64,000 nucleotides of DNA from Micromonospora luteifusca (GTDB lineage Bacteria > Actinomycetota > Actinomycetes > Mycobacteriales > Micromonosporaceae). A program made the translations under genes and the position numbers. This document shows, piece by piece, positions 37,336-48,123 of this stretch (positions within the stretch are counted from its first letter, which is position 1; each line of letters starts with the position of its first letter). Under the pieces are notes generated by a model. The model had not been told where the DNA came from, searched no databases, and worked only from the letters and a program-made list of their open reading frames with translations. The stretch covers positions 4,454,001 to 4,518,000 of the forward strand of contig NZ_JAFBBP010000001.1 of NCBI RefSeq assembly GCF_016907275.1. Direction: 5' to 3'.

Positions 37336-37357
37336 GGGTTGTCGGGCCGGCAGGTGG

Positions 37358-39205
37358 TTACTCCGGGACGCGGCGGTAGGCGCCGTCGCTGGCTGAGGTG
37401 GCCATCGAGGCGTACGCGCGCAACGCCGCCGACACCGGGCGCTGCCGGTCCGTCGGGGTGTACGGCTTGTCGCGCTTCTCCTCGGCCACCCGCCGCGCCT
37501 CCAACTCGTCGGCCGGCACGTTCAGCTCGATGGACCGACCCGGGATGTCGATGACGATCTCGTCGCCGTCGCGGACCAGGGCGATCAGACCACCGGAGGC
37601 CGCCTCGGGGGAGACGTGCCCGATGGAGAGCCCGGAGGTGCCGCCGGAGAATCGGCCGTCGGTCAGCAGTGCACAGGAGCGGCCCAGCCCACGTCCCTTG
37701 AGGAACGAGGTGGGGTAGAGCATCTCCTGCATACCGGGGCCGCCCTTCGGGCCCTCGTACCGGATCACCACGACGTCCCCGGCGACGACCTGCTTCGCGA
37801 GGATCGCGGTCACCGCGTCGTCCTGCGACTCGTAGACCTTCGCTGGGCCGCGGAAGGTCAGGCAGTCGTCCGGCACGCCGGCGGTCTTCACGACGGAGCC
37901 TTCCGGGGCCAGGTTGCCGTGCAGGATGGCCAACCCGCCGTCGGCGGAGTAGGCGTGCTCGCGGTCCCGGATGCAGCCGCCGGCCGCGTCGGTGTCCAGC
38001 GACGACCACCGGTTGGTGGTGGAGAACGGTTCGGTGGTGCGCACCCCGCCGGGGGCGGCGTGGAACAGCTCGACCGCCGTCGGGGTGGGGGAACCACCGC
38101 GCACGTCCCAGTCGGTCAGCCACTGGGCCAGCGAGGGGGAGTGCACGGCGTGCACATCGCGGTTGAGCTGCCCGGCCCGGTCCAGCTCGCCGAGGATCGC
38201 CGGGATGCCGCCGGCCCGGTGCACGTCCTCCATGTGGTAGTTCGGCGAGTTCGGTGCGACCTTGGCCAGGCACGGCACCCGCCGGGAGATGGCGTCGATG
38301 TCGGTGACGCCGAAGTCCATCTCCGCCTCGCGGGCGGCGGCGAGCAGGTGCAGCACCGTGTTGGTGGAGCCGCCCATCGCCACGTCCAGGGCGACCGCGT
38401 TCTCGAAGGCGGCCTTGGAGGCGACCGTGCGGGGCAGCACCGAGTCGTCGTCGCCGTCGTACCACCGCTTGGAGATCTCCACGACGGTGCGGCCCGCCTC
38501 GACGAAGAGGGACCGGCGCGCGGCGTGGGTGGCCAGCGTCGAACCGTTGCCGGGCAGCGCCAGCCCGATCGCCTCGGTGAGGCAGTTCATCGAGTTGGCG
38601 GTGAACATGCCGGAGCACGAGCCGCAGGTCGGGCAGGCGGATCGTTCGATCTCGCCGAGCTGCTCGTCGGTGACCGCCTCGTTCGAGGAGGCGATCATCG
38701 CGTCGATCAGGTCGATCTTGCTGTGCACGACGCCCTCGATGGCCATCGTCTTGCCGGCCTCCATGGGGCCACCGGAGACGAAGACGGTCGGGATGTTGAG
38801 GCGCAGCGCGGCCAGCAACATCCCGGGGGTGATCTTGTCGCAGTTGGAGATGCAGACCAGGGCGTCCGCGCAGTGCGCGTTGACCATGTACTCCACCGCG
38901 TCGGCGATCAGCTCCCGGCTGGGCAGCGAGTAGAGCATGCCGCCGTGGCCCATCGCGATGCCGTCGTCGACCGCGATGGTGTTGAACTCCCGGCCCACCC
39001 CGCCGGCCTCGGCGACCGCGTCGGCGACCAGGCCACCCATGTCCTTGAGGTGTACGTGACCAGGCACGAACTGGGTGAAACTGTTGGCGATGGCGACGAT
39101 CGGCTTACCGAAGTCGTCGTCGGTCATCCCGGTGGCCCGCCAGAGGGCCCGGGCGCCGGCCATCGTCCGACCGTGTGTGGAGGTCCTCGACCGTAGCTCA
39201 GGCAT
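37358..39205 (-). CDS. ilvD: dihydroxy-acid dehydratase
   Basis: A 615-residue Fe-S dehydratase that makes the 2-oxo acid precursors of valine and isoleucine. It starts [19 protein letters not shown], matching the N terminus of Escherichia coli IlvD, which is why I chose ATG 39205 over the ATG 12 bases upstream. Cluster cysteines are in CISNCDK and CPTCGSCSG. It stands alone on the minus strand, apart from ilvB-ilvN-ilvC, and no attenuator is visible in the 110 bases before it. Confidence 0.97.
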   Translation of the reverse strand: MPELRSRTSTHGRTMAGARALWRATGMTDDDFGKPIVAIANSFTQFVPGHVHLKDMGGLVADAVAEAGGVGREFNTIAVDDGIAMGHGGMLYSLPSRELIADAVEYMVNAHCADALVCISNCDKITPGMLLAALRLNIPTVFVSGGPMEAGKTMAIEGVVHSKIDLIDAMIASSNEAVTDEQLGEIERSACPTCGSCSGMFTANSMNCLTEAIGLALPGNGSTLATHAARRSLFVEAGRTVVEISKRWYDGDDDSVLPRTVASKAAFENAVALDVAMGGSTNTVLHLLAAAREAEMDFGVTDIDAISRRVPCLAKVAPNSPNYHMEDVHRAGGIPAILGELDRAGQLNRDVHAVHSPSLAQWLTDWDVRGGSPTPTAVELFHAAPGGVRTTEPFSTTNRWSSLDTDAAGGCIRDREHAYSADGGLAILHGNLAPEGSVVKTAGVPDDCLTFRGPAKVYESQDDAVTAILAKQVVAGDVVVIRYEGPKGGPGMQEMLYPTSFLKGRGLGRSCALLTDGRFSGGTSGLSIGHVSPEAASGGLIALVRDGDEIVIDIPGRSIELNVPADELEARRVAEEKRDKPYTPTDRQRPVSAALRAYASMATSASDGAYRRVPE

Positions 39206-39315
39206 GCGTACCAGCATGACACCGCAGCCGCGCCAACCCACCCCCGTATCTGCCGTGTCCCAACAGATGCACACCCAGCCCCCCACGGCATGCGCGCATC
39301 CGGCACTCTTGGAGC

Positions 39316-41688
39316 GTGCAACTCCCCCCGGGCATGGTCGCTGTCGCGGCGCTCAGCGGGCTCGTCGCCGTTGCGGCCGCCGTGCTGCTGACCGTGGTCG
39401 CCCGGCGGCGCACGGGGCCGCGTCGGCCGGCACACCTGCTGCTCGCGGCGGCCGCCGGGGGTGCCCTGCTCATCCTGCTGGTCGGGGTTGTCGCAGTGCT
39501 CAGCGCGAACGACCACTGGGCCCACGAGCAGGGGCAGCGGACGGGCTGGGCGACCGCGGTGGCGATCGGCACGGCGGTGAGCGGTCTGGCCTTCGCGGCC
39601 GGCCTGCTCCGGCTGCCGGGGGTGGCCGCCACCGCGGCGGGAACCTCGCGGCTGGCCCTGGACGGCGTGGTCATGGCAGCCGCGCTGTGGTTCGTCGGTT
39701 GGGTGCTCTTCTCCGAGCCCACCCGGCTGCTCGGCGCCGCCACCCCGGCGGCCTGCCCGGCGATCCTGGTGGCCACCGTGAGCGCCGCTCTCGGCGCCGG
39801 GCTCGCCGTGATCGTCATCTTCCGGGCCGCTGCCCCGCGCGGACGGCTCGCCGCGCTCGGCTTCGGCATCAGCGCGGTGAGCTGCGGTGGGCTGGGTCTC
39901 AGCGTCGGGCTCTGTCAGGCCGGGCCGACCATGGCGCTGACCGGCGCGGCGATGCTCGCCACCGGCCTGCTGACCGTCGCGCTCGCCGTGCACCGGGCCG
40001 ACCGGCCGGGGCAGGTCGAGGTGGACCTCATCGGTCGCGACGGCGAGTACGCGATCGCCCCGATGCTCGCGATGGCCGCCTCGGCGATGTACCACCTCGC
40101 CCAGGACGGCCGGTTCACCGCGGCGGGCATCGTGGCCGGCAGCGTAGAGGGCTTCGCGCTGGTGGCACGGCAATACCTCACCCTCCGCGACGTCCGGGGG
40201 TACGCGGACCGCCTGGCCGAGCGGGAGGCGCACTTCCGCGAGCTGGCACACACCGACCCGCTGACCTCGTTGGCCAACCGTCGCGGGCTGCTCCGGGCAC
40301 TGCACAACAGCGCCGCGGCGGGCACCCCGTGCGTGCTGCTCGGTCTCGACCTGGACGGCTTCAAGAACGTCAACGACATGCGCGGCCACGACGTGGGCGA
40401 CGCGGTGCTGGCCGAGGTGGGCCGGCGGCTGCGCGGCAACCTGCGCCCCGGCGACGTGGCCGCCCGGCTGGGCGGCGACGAGTTCGCCGTACTCATGCAG
40501 GGCCGGCCAGCCGAGGCGGACCGCGTCGCCGAGCGGTTGCTCGGGGTGCTCAACCGGCCGTACGACGAGCCGGAGGGGCCGGTCTTCCTGTCGGTGAGCA
40601 TCGGGGTGGCCGGGTGGGCCGACGAGCCGGATGTGGAGCTGTTGCTGCGCCACGCCGACCTGGCCCTGCGCTACGCCAAACAGCGCGGCAAGAACCGGAT
40701 CGAACGCTACGACGCCGCGTACGACCAACTGCTGCGCCGACGCACGACGGTGGAGCACGAACTGCGTGGCGCCATCGACCGCGACGAGCTGCGGTTGGCG
40801 TTCCAGCCGGTGGCGTCGCTGCCGTCGGTGCGGCCGGTCGGCGCCGAGGCGCTGCTGCGCTGGCACCATCCGGAGCTGGGCAACGTCGGTCCGGACGAGT
40901 TCATCCCGCTCGCCGAGGAGTGCGGCATGATCGCCCCGCTGGGCGCCTGGGTGCTGCATCAGGCCTGCTACCAGCTCTCCCGTTGGCTGGCGGACGGGCA
41001 CGACGTCTGGGTGTCGGTCAACGTCTCCCCGCGTGAGCTGCACGCCCCGGAGTACGTGGTCCAGGTGGCCGAGGCGCTGCGCGCCCACCACGTGCCGCCG
41101 CAGCGGCTGGTGCTGGAGGTCACCGAGCACGCGGTCGCCACCGACCTGGACGAGCTGATCCGGCGGTTGACCGCGCTGCGGCTGACCGGTGTCCGGATCG
41201 CGCTGGACGACTTCGGGGCCGGCTACTCCTCGCTGGGGCAGTTGCGCCGGCTGCCGATCGACATTCTGAAGATCGACCACAGTCTGGTGGCCGAACACGA
41301 GCCGGTCCGCCCGGTCGGTCAGGACGGTCCAGCGTTCGCGCCGATGGTCGACATCGTGATGCGACTGGGCCACCAGCTGGGGCTGGAGGTGATCGCCGAG
41401 GGGGTGACCACGCCGACCGAGCTGGCCGCGGTGGTGGCCGCCGGTTGCCGGTTCGGCCAGGGCGCGCTCTTCGGCTGGGGGGTGCCGGCCGAGCACCTGG
41501 AGGCGATGCTGGAGGCGGCCACCTCGCCGGGTGCGCGTCCCGCTCCGGTGCCCGCGCCACGTCGCGCTCCGGGCGGGTCCGGGCAGGTCAACCCGCCTGC
41601 GGCTGGCGCGTCGCCAGTCGACGCGCCGGCCTCCGTTAACCAACATGTGGGATCAGTTGACTCATCGCGTGAGATGCGTCAGGCTTAG
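39316..41688 (+). CDS. membrane GGDEF-EAL cyclic di-GMP protein
   Basis: A 790-residue protein. Residues 1-230 hold about eight hydrophobic helices. GGDEF at 386-390 is intact and is preceded by an RxxD inhibitory site (Arg377, Asp380), so the cyclase should be product-inhibited. The EAL domain has EAL at 511-513, an intact DDFGAGYSS loop and the Lys of LKID. A Pro-rich tail follows. It is divergent from ilvD. Its last codons overlap the promoter of the ilvB leader. Confidence 0.93.
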   Translation: MQLPPGMVAVAALSGLVAVAAAVLLTVVARRRTGPRRPAHLLLAAAAGGALLILLVGVVAVLSANDHWAHEQGQRTGWATAVAIGTAVSGLAFAAGLLRLPGVAATAAGTSRLALDGVVMAAALWFVGWVLFSEPTRLLGAATPAACPAILVATVSAALGAGLAVIVIFRAAAPRGRLAALGFGISAVSCGGLGLSVGLCQAGPTMALTGAAMLATGLLTVALAVHRADRPGQVEVDLIGRDGEYAIAPMLAMAASAMYHLAQDGRFTAAGIVAGSVEGFALVARQYLTLRDVRGYADRLAEREAHFRELAHTDPLTSLANRRGLLRALHNSAAAGTPCVLLGLDLDGFKNVNDMRGHDVGDAVLAEVGRRLRGNLRPGDVAARLGGDEFAVLMQGRPAEADRVAERLLGVLNRPYDEPEGPVFLSVSIGVAGWADEPDVELLLRHADLALRYAKQRGKNRIERYDAAYDQLLRRRTTVEHELRGAIDRDELRLAFQPVASLPSVRPVGAEALLRWHHPELGNVGPDEFIPLAEECGMIAPLGAWVLHQACYQLSRWLADGHDVWVSVNVSPRELHAPEYVVQVAEALRAHHVPPQRLVLEVTEHAVATDLDELIRRLTALRLTGVRIALDDFGAGYSSLGQLRRLPIDILKIDHSLVAEHEPVRPVGQDGPAFAPMVDIVMRLGHQLGLEVIAEGVTTPTELAAVVAAGCRFGQGALFGWGVPAEHLEAMLEAATSPGARPAPVPAPRRAPGGSGQVNPPAAGASPVDAPASVNQHVGSVDSSREMRQA
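41657..41685 (+). promoter_or_regulatory. promoter candidate of the ilvB-ilvN-ilvC operon
   Basis: TTGACT (41657-41662), a 17-base spacer and CAGGCT (41680-41685) lie within the end of the GGDEF-EAL gene. The predicted start of transcription (about 41692) coincides with the ATG of the leader peptide at 41693, so the leader would be read without a ribosome site. Confidence 0.5.
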
Positions 41689-41692
41689 CCGC

Positions 41693-41728
41693 ATGTCGTC
41701 GTACCGGTCGCTGCGAGTACTTACCTGA
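41693..41728 (+). CDS. ilvB leader peptide [11 protein letters not shown]
   Basis: An 11-codon frame ending in TGA at 41726-41728, directly before the first attenuator hairpin. Codons 7-10 are Leu-Arg-Val-Leu, so ribosomes short of charged Leu or Val tRNA would stall just before the hairpin. There is no upstream ribosome site; see the promoter candidate for the leaderless argument. Attenuators of ilvB operons with short leader peptides have been proposed in several actinobacteria. Confidence 0.55.
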   Translation: MSSYRSLRVLT

Positions 41729-41787
41729 GCGCACTCTCCCTCATCGAGAGTGCGCTGGCCCCGTGCATCTGCACGAGGGCCGTTTTT
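41729..41787 (+). terminator. ilvB attenuator: pause hairpin and intrinsic terminator
   Basis: Hairpin 1 pairs GCGCACTCT (41729-41737) with AGAGTGCGC (41747-41755). One base later the terminator stem runs from 41757 to 41781 (GGCCCCGTGC with GCACGAGGGCC, one bulged A), followed by GTTTTTATT. The loop of hairpin 1 (CCCTC, 41738-41742) can pair with GAGGG (41775-41779) of the terminator, giving a mutually exclusive antiterminator. Confidence 0.7.
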
Positions 41788-41876
41788 ATTGCCGTCGGAA
41801 CCTGGCGAGGCGGGCCCCGCCCGTGTCGCATCGCTTGACTAGCCACCAGCCACTCCAGCCGAAGGCCAGAACCGCC

Positions 41877-43756
41877 ATGACGAGACCCACGCCCGAGACC
41901 CTCGCCCACACCGCCCGCCGGGCCCGCGCGGCCGCCGACCCGAGTGTCGACGTCGACCAGGCCGCCACGCGCACGGCCACCCCGGCCGTTTCGGCGGTAC
42001 GGCCCACCGCCGCGACTCCGATCTCCGGGGCCGGCTCACTCGTGCGGTCCCTCGAGGCGCTCGGCGTCGACGTCGTCTTCGGCATTCCGGGCGGCGCGAT
42101 CCTGCCGGCCTACGACCCGCTCTACGACTCGACGGTCCGGCACATCCTGGTGCGGCACGAGCAGGGCGCGGGGCACGCGGCGACCGGTTACGCGCAGGCC
42201 ACCGGCAAGGTCGGTGTCTGCATGGCCACCTCCGGCCCGGGCGCGACGAACCTGGTCACGCCGATCGCCGACGCGTACATGGACTCCGTGGCGATGGTGG
42301 CGATCACCGGGCAGGTGGCCAGCCCGTTGATCGGCACCGACGGTTTCCAGGAGGCGGACATCCAGGGCATCACCCTGCCGATCACCAAGCACAACTTCCT
42401 CGTCCAGAACGCCGAGGAGATCCCCCGGGTGCTGGCCGAGGCGTTCCACCTGGCCAGCAGCGGGCGACCCGGCCCGGTGCTGGTCGACATTCCCAAGGAC
42501 GTGCTCCAGGCCCCGACCACCTTCGCCTGGCCGCCCACCCTGGACCTGCCCGGCTACCGGCCCACCCTGCACCCGCACGGCAAGCAGATCCGGGAGGCGG
42601 CGCGGCTGATGGCCGCCGCCCGACGGCCGGTGCTCTACGTCGGCGGCGGGGTGCTCAAGGCCGGCGCCACCGACGGGCTGCGCCGGCTGGCCGAGCTGAC
42701 CGGCATCCCGGTCGTCACCACGCTGATGGCGCTCGGCGCGTTCCCCGACTCGCATCAGCAGCACCTGGGCATGCCCGGCATGCACGGCACGGTCGCCGCG
42801 GTCTACGGCCTGCAGAAGGCCGACCTGATCGTCGCGCTGGGCGCGCGGTTCGACGATCGGGTCACCGGCAAACTGGACTCGTTCGCTCCGGACGCGACAG
42901 TGGTCCACGCGGACATCGACCCCGCCGAGATCGGCAAGAACCGGCACGTGGACGTGCCGATCGTCGGTGACGCCAAGCACGTCATCGACGAGCTGATCGC
43001 CGCGGTCACCACCGAGCGGTCGGCGGGGCGCACCGCCGACCTCGGCGACTGGTGGACGCAGCTGAACGATCTGCGCAACCGTTACCCGCTGGGCTACGAC
43101 GAGCCGGTCGACGGGACCCTGTCCCCGCAGTACGTGATCAAGCGGCTGGGCGAGATCGTCGGCCCGGACGCGATCTTCGTGGCCGGGGTGGGCCAGCACC
43201 AGATGTGGGCGTCGCAGTTCATCTCCTACGAGAAGCCGTACACCTGGTTGAATTCCGGCGGCCTCGGCACGATGGGCTACGCCGTGCCGGCGGCGATGGG
43301 CGCCAAGGTCGGCAAGCCGGACACGGTGGTCTGGGCGGTGGACGGCGACGGCTGCTTCCAGATGACCAACCAGGAGTTGGCCACCTGCGCGTTGGAGGGC
43401 ATCCCGGTCAAGATCGCCGTCATCAACAACGGCAATCTCGGCATGGTCCGACAGTGGCAGACGCTCTTCTACAACGAGCGCTACTCCAACACCGAGCTCG
43501 GCACCCACAAGCACCGCATTCCAGACTTCGTCAAGCTCGCCGAGGCCCTCGGCTGCGTCGGGCTGCGCTGCGAGAGCGCGGACGACGTGGACAAGACCAT
43601 CGCCGCCGCCATGGAGATCAACGACGCCCCGGTGGTGATCGACTTCGTGGTCGGCAAGGACGCGATGGTCTGGCCGATGGTCGCTGCCGGCACCAGCAAC
43701 GACGAGATCATGTTCGCCCGGGGCGTTCGCCCGGCCTTCGACGAGGATGACATCTG

Positions 43757-43757
<1 letters not shown>
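41877..43757 (+). CDS. ilvB: acetolactate synthase large subunit
   Basis: A 626-residue thiamine-diphosphate enzyme that joins pyruvate with pyruvate or 2-oxobutyrate at the branch point of valine, leucine and isoleucine synthesis. Family phrases are [19 protein letters not shown] with the catalytic Glu in [15 protein letters not shown], and the cofactor motif [14 protein letters not shown]...[12 protein letters not shown]. About 45 extra residues precede the catalytic fold, as in other actinobacterial IlvB. ATG 41877 is the first good start after the attenuator. It is followed by ilvN with a TGATG overlap. Confidence 0.97.
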
Positions 43758-45348
<1,591 letters not shown>

Positions 45349-45368
45349 CGCGTCCTGCGGCACTGTCC

Positions 45369-45385
45369 AGCCGTCCCGGACGGCT
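45369..45385 (+). terminator. hairpin after ilvC
   Basis: AGCCGTC (45369-45375) pairs perfectly with GACGGCT (45379-45385) around a three-base loop, 21 bases after the ilvC stop. There is no T tract. Confidence 0.5.
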
Positions 45386-45698
45386 GATGGTCCACCGGCG
45401 GCCGGTGACCCAGCGCTCTCCCCAGCGCGGGTCGCCGGCCGTTGGCCGTTGCGCGCTCCTGTGCCGCCGCGGTGCGCCGGGTGACCGTGTCCGTGCGGTA
45501 AACGGCCGATGTCCGTCGCTCGACCGGGCATGTGAGAGCCCTCACCCCGCAGACCGGGACACGCCGACCAGCGAGGCCCCTACGATCGCGGGTAGGTGCA
45601 GCAGCCGGCACCTGACGGCCACGGCACGGATCAGCGCAGGGCGCAGTGCGGCGCCCGGCCGCCCGCGCCGATCGCAAACACGACCTCTACGAGGACCG
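45386..45698 (+). other. intergenic region ilvC-serA
   Basis: This stretch of about 310 bases has no credible gene on either strand. TACGAT at 45581-45586 could be a -10 box for serA, giving a leader of about 110 bases, but I find no matching -35. A short repeat GTGAG/CTCAC lies near 45531-45545. No leader peptide or terminator comparable with those of ilvB or cimA is visible. Confidence 0.4.
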
Positions 45699-47297
45699 AT
45701 GAATCCTGTCGTACTGATCGCCGAAGAACTCGCCCCCGCCGCCATCGAGGTGCTCGCCCACGACTTCGACGTCCGTCACGTCGACGGCACCGACCGTCCG
45801 GCCCTGCTCTCGGCGCTCTCCGAGGCCGACGCCGTCATCGTGCGCAGCGCAACCCAGATCGACGCCGAGGCGGTAGCCGCCGCGCCGCGACTCAAGGTGG
45901 TCGCCCGGGCGGGCGTCGGGCTGGACAACGTCGAGGTGCCGGCCGCCACAGCGCGGGGCGTGATGGTCGTCAACGCGCCCACCTCCAACATCGTCTCCGC
46001 CGCCGAGCAGGCCGTCGCGCTGTTGCTCGCGGTCGCCCGTAACACCGCGAGCGCCAGTGCCGCGCTCAAGGCGGGGGAGTGGAAGCGGTCGAAGTACACA
46101 GGCGTCGAGGTGCAGGGCAAGACCGTCGGCGTGGTCGGGCTCGGTCGCATCGGGGTGCTCTTCGCGTCTCGCATCGCCGCGTTCGGCACCCGGCTGATCG
46201 CGTACGACCCGTACATCCAGCCGGCCCGTGCGGCGCAGCTCGGCGTACGCCTGGTCGGGCTGGAGGAACTGCTGCGGGAGAGCGACTTCATCTCCATCCA
46301 CCTGCCCAAGACGCCGGAGACGGTCGGCCTGATCGGTGAGAAGGAGCTGGCGATCGTCAAGCCCGGCGTTCGCATCGTCAACGCCGCCCGTGGTGGCCTC
46401 GTCGACGAGCAGGCGCTCGCGAACGCCATCGCCGAGGGCCGGGTCGCCGGTGCCGGTGTCGACGTGTACAGCAAGGAGCCGTGCACCTCGTCGCCGCTGT
46501 TCGCCTTCGACAACGTGGTGGCCACCCCGCACCTGGGCGCCTCCACCCACGAGGCGCAGGACAAGGCCGGTCTCGCCGTGGCGAAGAGCGTCAAGCTCGC
46601 GTTGCAGGGCGAGTTCGTCCCGGATGCGGTCAACGTGCAGGCCGGCGGCGTGGTCGCCGAGGACGTCCGGCCGCTGCTGCCGCTGGCGGAGAAGCTCGGC
46701 CGGGCGTTCACCGCGGTCGCCGGCGGGGTCGCCGCCAGCGTCACGGTCGAGGTACGCGGCGAGATCGTCAGCCACGACGTGTCGGTGCTCAAGCTCGCCG
46801 CCACCAAGGGGCTGTTCAGCTCCGTGGTCGAGGAGCAGGTCACCTACGTCAACGCCCCGCACCTGGCCGCCGAGCGTGGCGTCGAGGTCACCCTGGCGGC
46901 CCTGGCCGAGACGGCCGAGCAGCCCAGTCTGGTCACGGTGCGTGGCGCGCTGCCGGACGGCCGGACGGTCAGTGTCTCCGGCACGGTCACCCACTCGGGT
47001 GCCCGCGACGTCCTCAAGCTCACCGAGGTGGACGGCTTCGACGTGGAGATCGGCGCGGAGGGCATCCTGCTCTTCCTGCGCTACGCCGACCGGCCCGGTG
47101 TCGTCGGCACGGTCGGGACGCTGCTCGGCGAGTCGGGCATCAACATCGCCGCCATGCAGGTGGCCCGGCGTGAGGCGGGCGGCGAGACGCTGATGACGCT
47201 CACCGTCGACCAGGCGCTCGGCGCCGAACTGCTCACCTCGGCCGCCGACTCGATCGGCGCCACGGCGGCCAGCGCCGCGGACCTGCGCGACGAGTAG
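45699..47297 (+). CDS. serA: D-3-phosphoglycerate dehydrogenase
   Basis: A 532-residue enzyme that starts serine synthesis by oxidising 3-phosphoglycerate. The Rossmann motif GLGRIG lies at about 146-151. Catalytic Arg (NAARGG), Glu (YSKEPC) and His (ATPHLGAS) are present. As in Mycobacterium tuberculosis SerA, an intervening domain (about 317-450) and a C-terminal ACT domain (LFLRYADRPGVVGTVG) follow; these bind serine for feedback control. GAGG lies before ATG 45699. The open frame upstream is not conserved-looking. Confidence 0.96.
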   Translation: MNPVVLIAEELAPAAIEVLAHDFDVRHVDGTDRPALLSALSEADAVIVRSATQIDAEAVAAAPRLKVVARAGVGLDNVEVPAATARGVMVVNAPTSNIVSAAEQAVALLLAVARNTASASAALKAGEWKRSKYTGVEVQGKTVGVVGLGRIGVLFASRIAAFGTRLIAYDPYIQPARAAQLGVRLVGLEELLRESDFISIHLPKTPETVGLIGEKELAIVKPGVRIVNAARGGLVDEQALANAIAEGRVAGAGVDVYSKEPCTSSPLFAFDNVVATPHLGASTHEAQDKAGLAVAKSVKLALQGEFVPDAVNVQAGGVVAEDVRPLLPLAEKLGRAFTAVAGGVAASVTVEVRGEIVSHDVSVLKLAATKGLFSSVVEEQVTYVNAPHLAAERGVEVTLAALAETAEQPSLVTVRGALPDGRTVSVSGTVTHSGARDVLKLTEVDGFDVEIGAEGILLFLRYADRPGVVGTVGTLLGESGINIAAMQVARREAGGETLMTLTVDQALGAELLTSAADSIGATAASAADLRDE

Positions 47298-47315
47298 TCA
47301 ACGGCAAGCACCATG

Positions 47316-47340
47316 GGGGCCCGGCGATCCGCTGGGCCCC
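47316..47340 (+). terminator. hairpin after serA
   Basis: GGGGCCC (47316-47322) pairs with GGGCCCC (47334-47340) around an 11-base loop, 18 bases after the serA stop, followed by TTGTC. Confidence 0.6.
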
Positions 47341-47383
47341 TTGTCGTACCCCCGGGGTGGGGTCGAACTCGCGCCGGGCCGGG

Positions 47384-47740
47384 TCAGCCGGGCAGTCGGG
47401 CTGGGGGCGGGTAGACCGAACCGTCCTGCGGGTCGAAGAGCATCAGCCCGTGCTCGCCGGCCAGCCGCTCGATGTCCAGTAGCACCTGGTCCGCGCAGGT
47501 CGGGTGCAGGTTCAGCTCGACATGGTCGTGGGCGGCGTGCAGTGGTGCCACCGCCCACGGGCTGTCCGGCCCGGGGTGGCGGTCCGGATAGGAGGCGGTG
47601 ATCGCCCGGTAGAAGCTGACCACCCGCGGGTCCGGGTAACGGTCCACGTGTCGCCCCTGCCGGCAACCGTCGACCGCTGTCCGTACGTCCTCGGGCGTCG
47701 CCCCGTCCTCCAGGGCCCACACGCTCAGATCGAAACTCAC
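47384..47740 (-). CDS. conserved hypothetical protein
   Basis: A 118-residue soluble protein that starts SFDLSVWALEDGATPEDV and contains HVELNLHPTCADQVLLDIERLA. Proteins opening MSFDL-V/A-W occur widely in actinobacteria, sometimes in expanded families, but I cannot assign a function. It starts at GTG 47740 with no ribosome site; a perfect inverted repeat begins at the start codon itself. Confidence 0.65.
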   Translation of the reverse strand: MSFDLSVWALEDGATPEDVRTAVDGCRQGRHVDRYPDPRVVSFYRAITASYPDRHPGPDSPWAVAPLHAAHDHVELNLHPTCADQVLLDIERLAGEHGLMLFDPQDGSVYPPPARLPG

Positions 47741-47763
47741 GGCGGATAGCGTGCCATCCGCCG
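47740..47763. promoter_or_regulatory. inverted repeat at the start of the hypothetical gene
   Basis: CGGCGGAT (47740-47747) and ATCCGCCG (47756-47763) are perfect inverted copies with an eight-base centre. They abut the GTG start of the minus-strand gene, so they could be an operator or an mRNA hairpin. Confidence 0.35.
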
Positions 47764-47845
47764 TTCACCATGTCGAAACTGCCTCGCCGCCGGTCAACCG
47801 TCGATCTCCGCAGCCTCCGTTCACGACGGTCCGCTGTAGAGACTC

Positions 47846-48030
47846 TTGCGTAGAGTTGCGTCGATTCGCTAGCGTACGCACTGCGGTCACTGGCCGAGTT
47901 CGAGGCGCCGGCCCGTCTTCGGGTGGCGCGGTCGACGTCCGGCCCGACCGGTCCGCACCCCTCGATTGTGCGAGCCACGCGCACTCGTCGCTGACCGGCC
48001 CCCACGGTCGTTGCCGAGAGCGTGGGGGCC
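47846..48030 (+). ncRNA. candidate small RNA or short leader with its own promoter and terminator
   Basis: The 383 bases between the hypothetical gene and apbE contain, on the plus strand, TTGCGT (47846-47851), an 18-base spacer and TAGCGT (47870-47875), a plausible promoter with no plus-strand gene for 1.3 kb. It is followed by a perfect 10-base hairpin GGCCCCCACG (47997-48006) with CGTGGGGGCC (48021-48030). The transcript would be about 150 bases. A tiny frame from GTG 47968 (MRATRTRR, stop at 47992) ends just before the hairpin. The hairpin may instead simply terminate the minus-strand apbE gene. Confidence 0.3.
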
Positions 48031-48123
48031 GATCGCATGCCGATCAGCTGACCCAGGGGCCACCAGAGGCGAAGCCCGGCCGGAGCACGGCGGTGCGGCG
48101 GCCCAGCCGCGGCGACGTCCCGC

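Noticed and set aside
29138..37357. Integrated prophage or ICE
   Set aside because: No integrase, excisionase, replication, transfer or structural gene and no tRNA attachment site is visible, so only an accessory island can be claimed.
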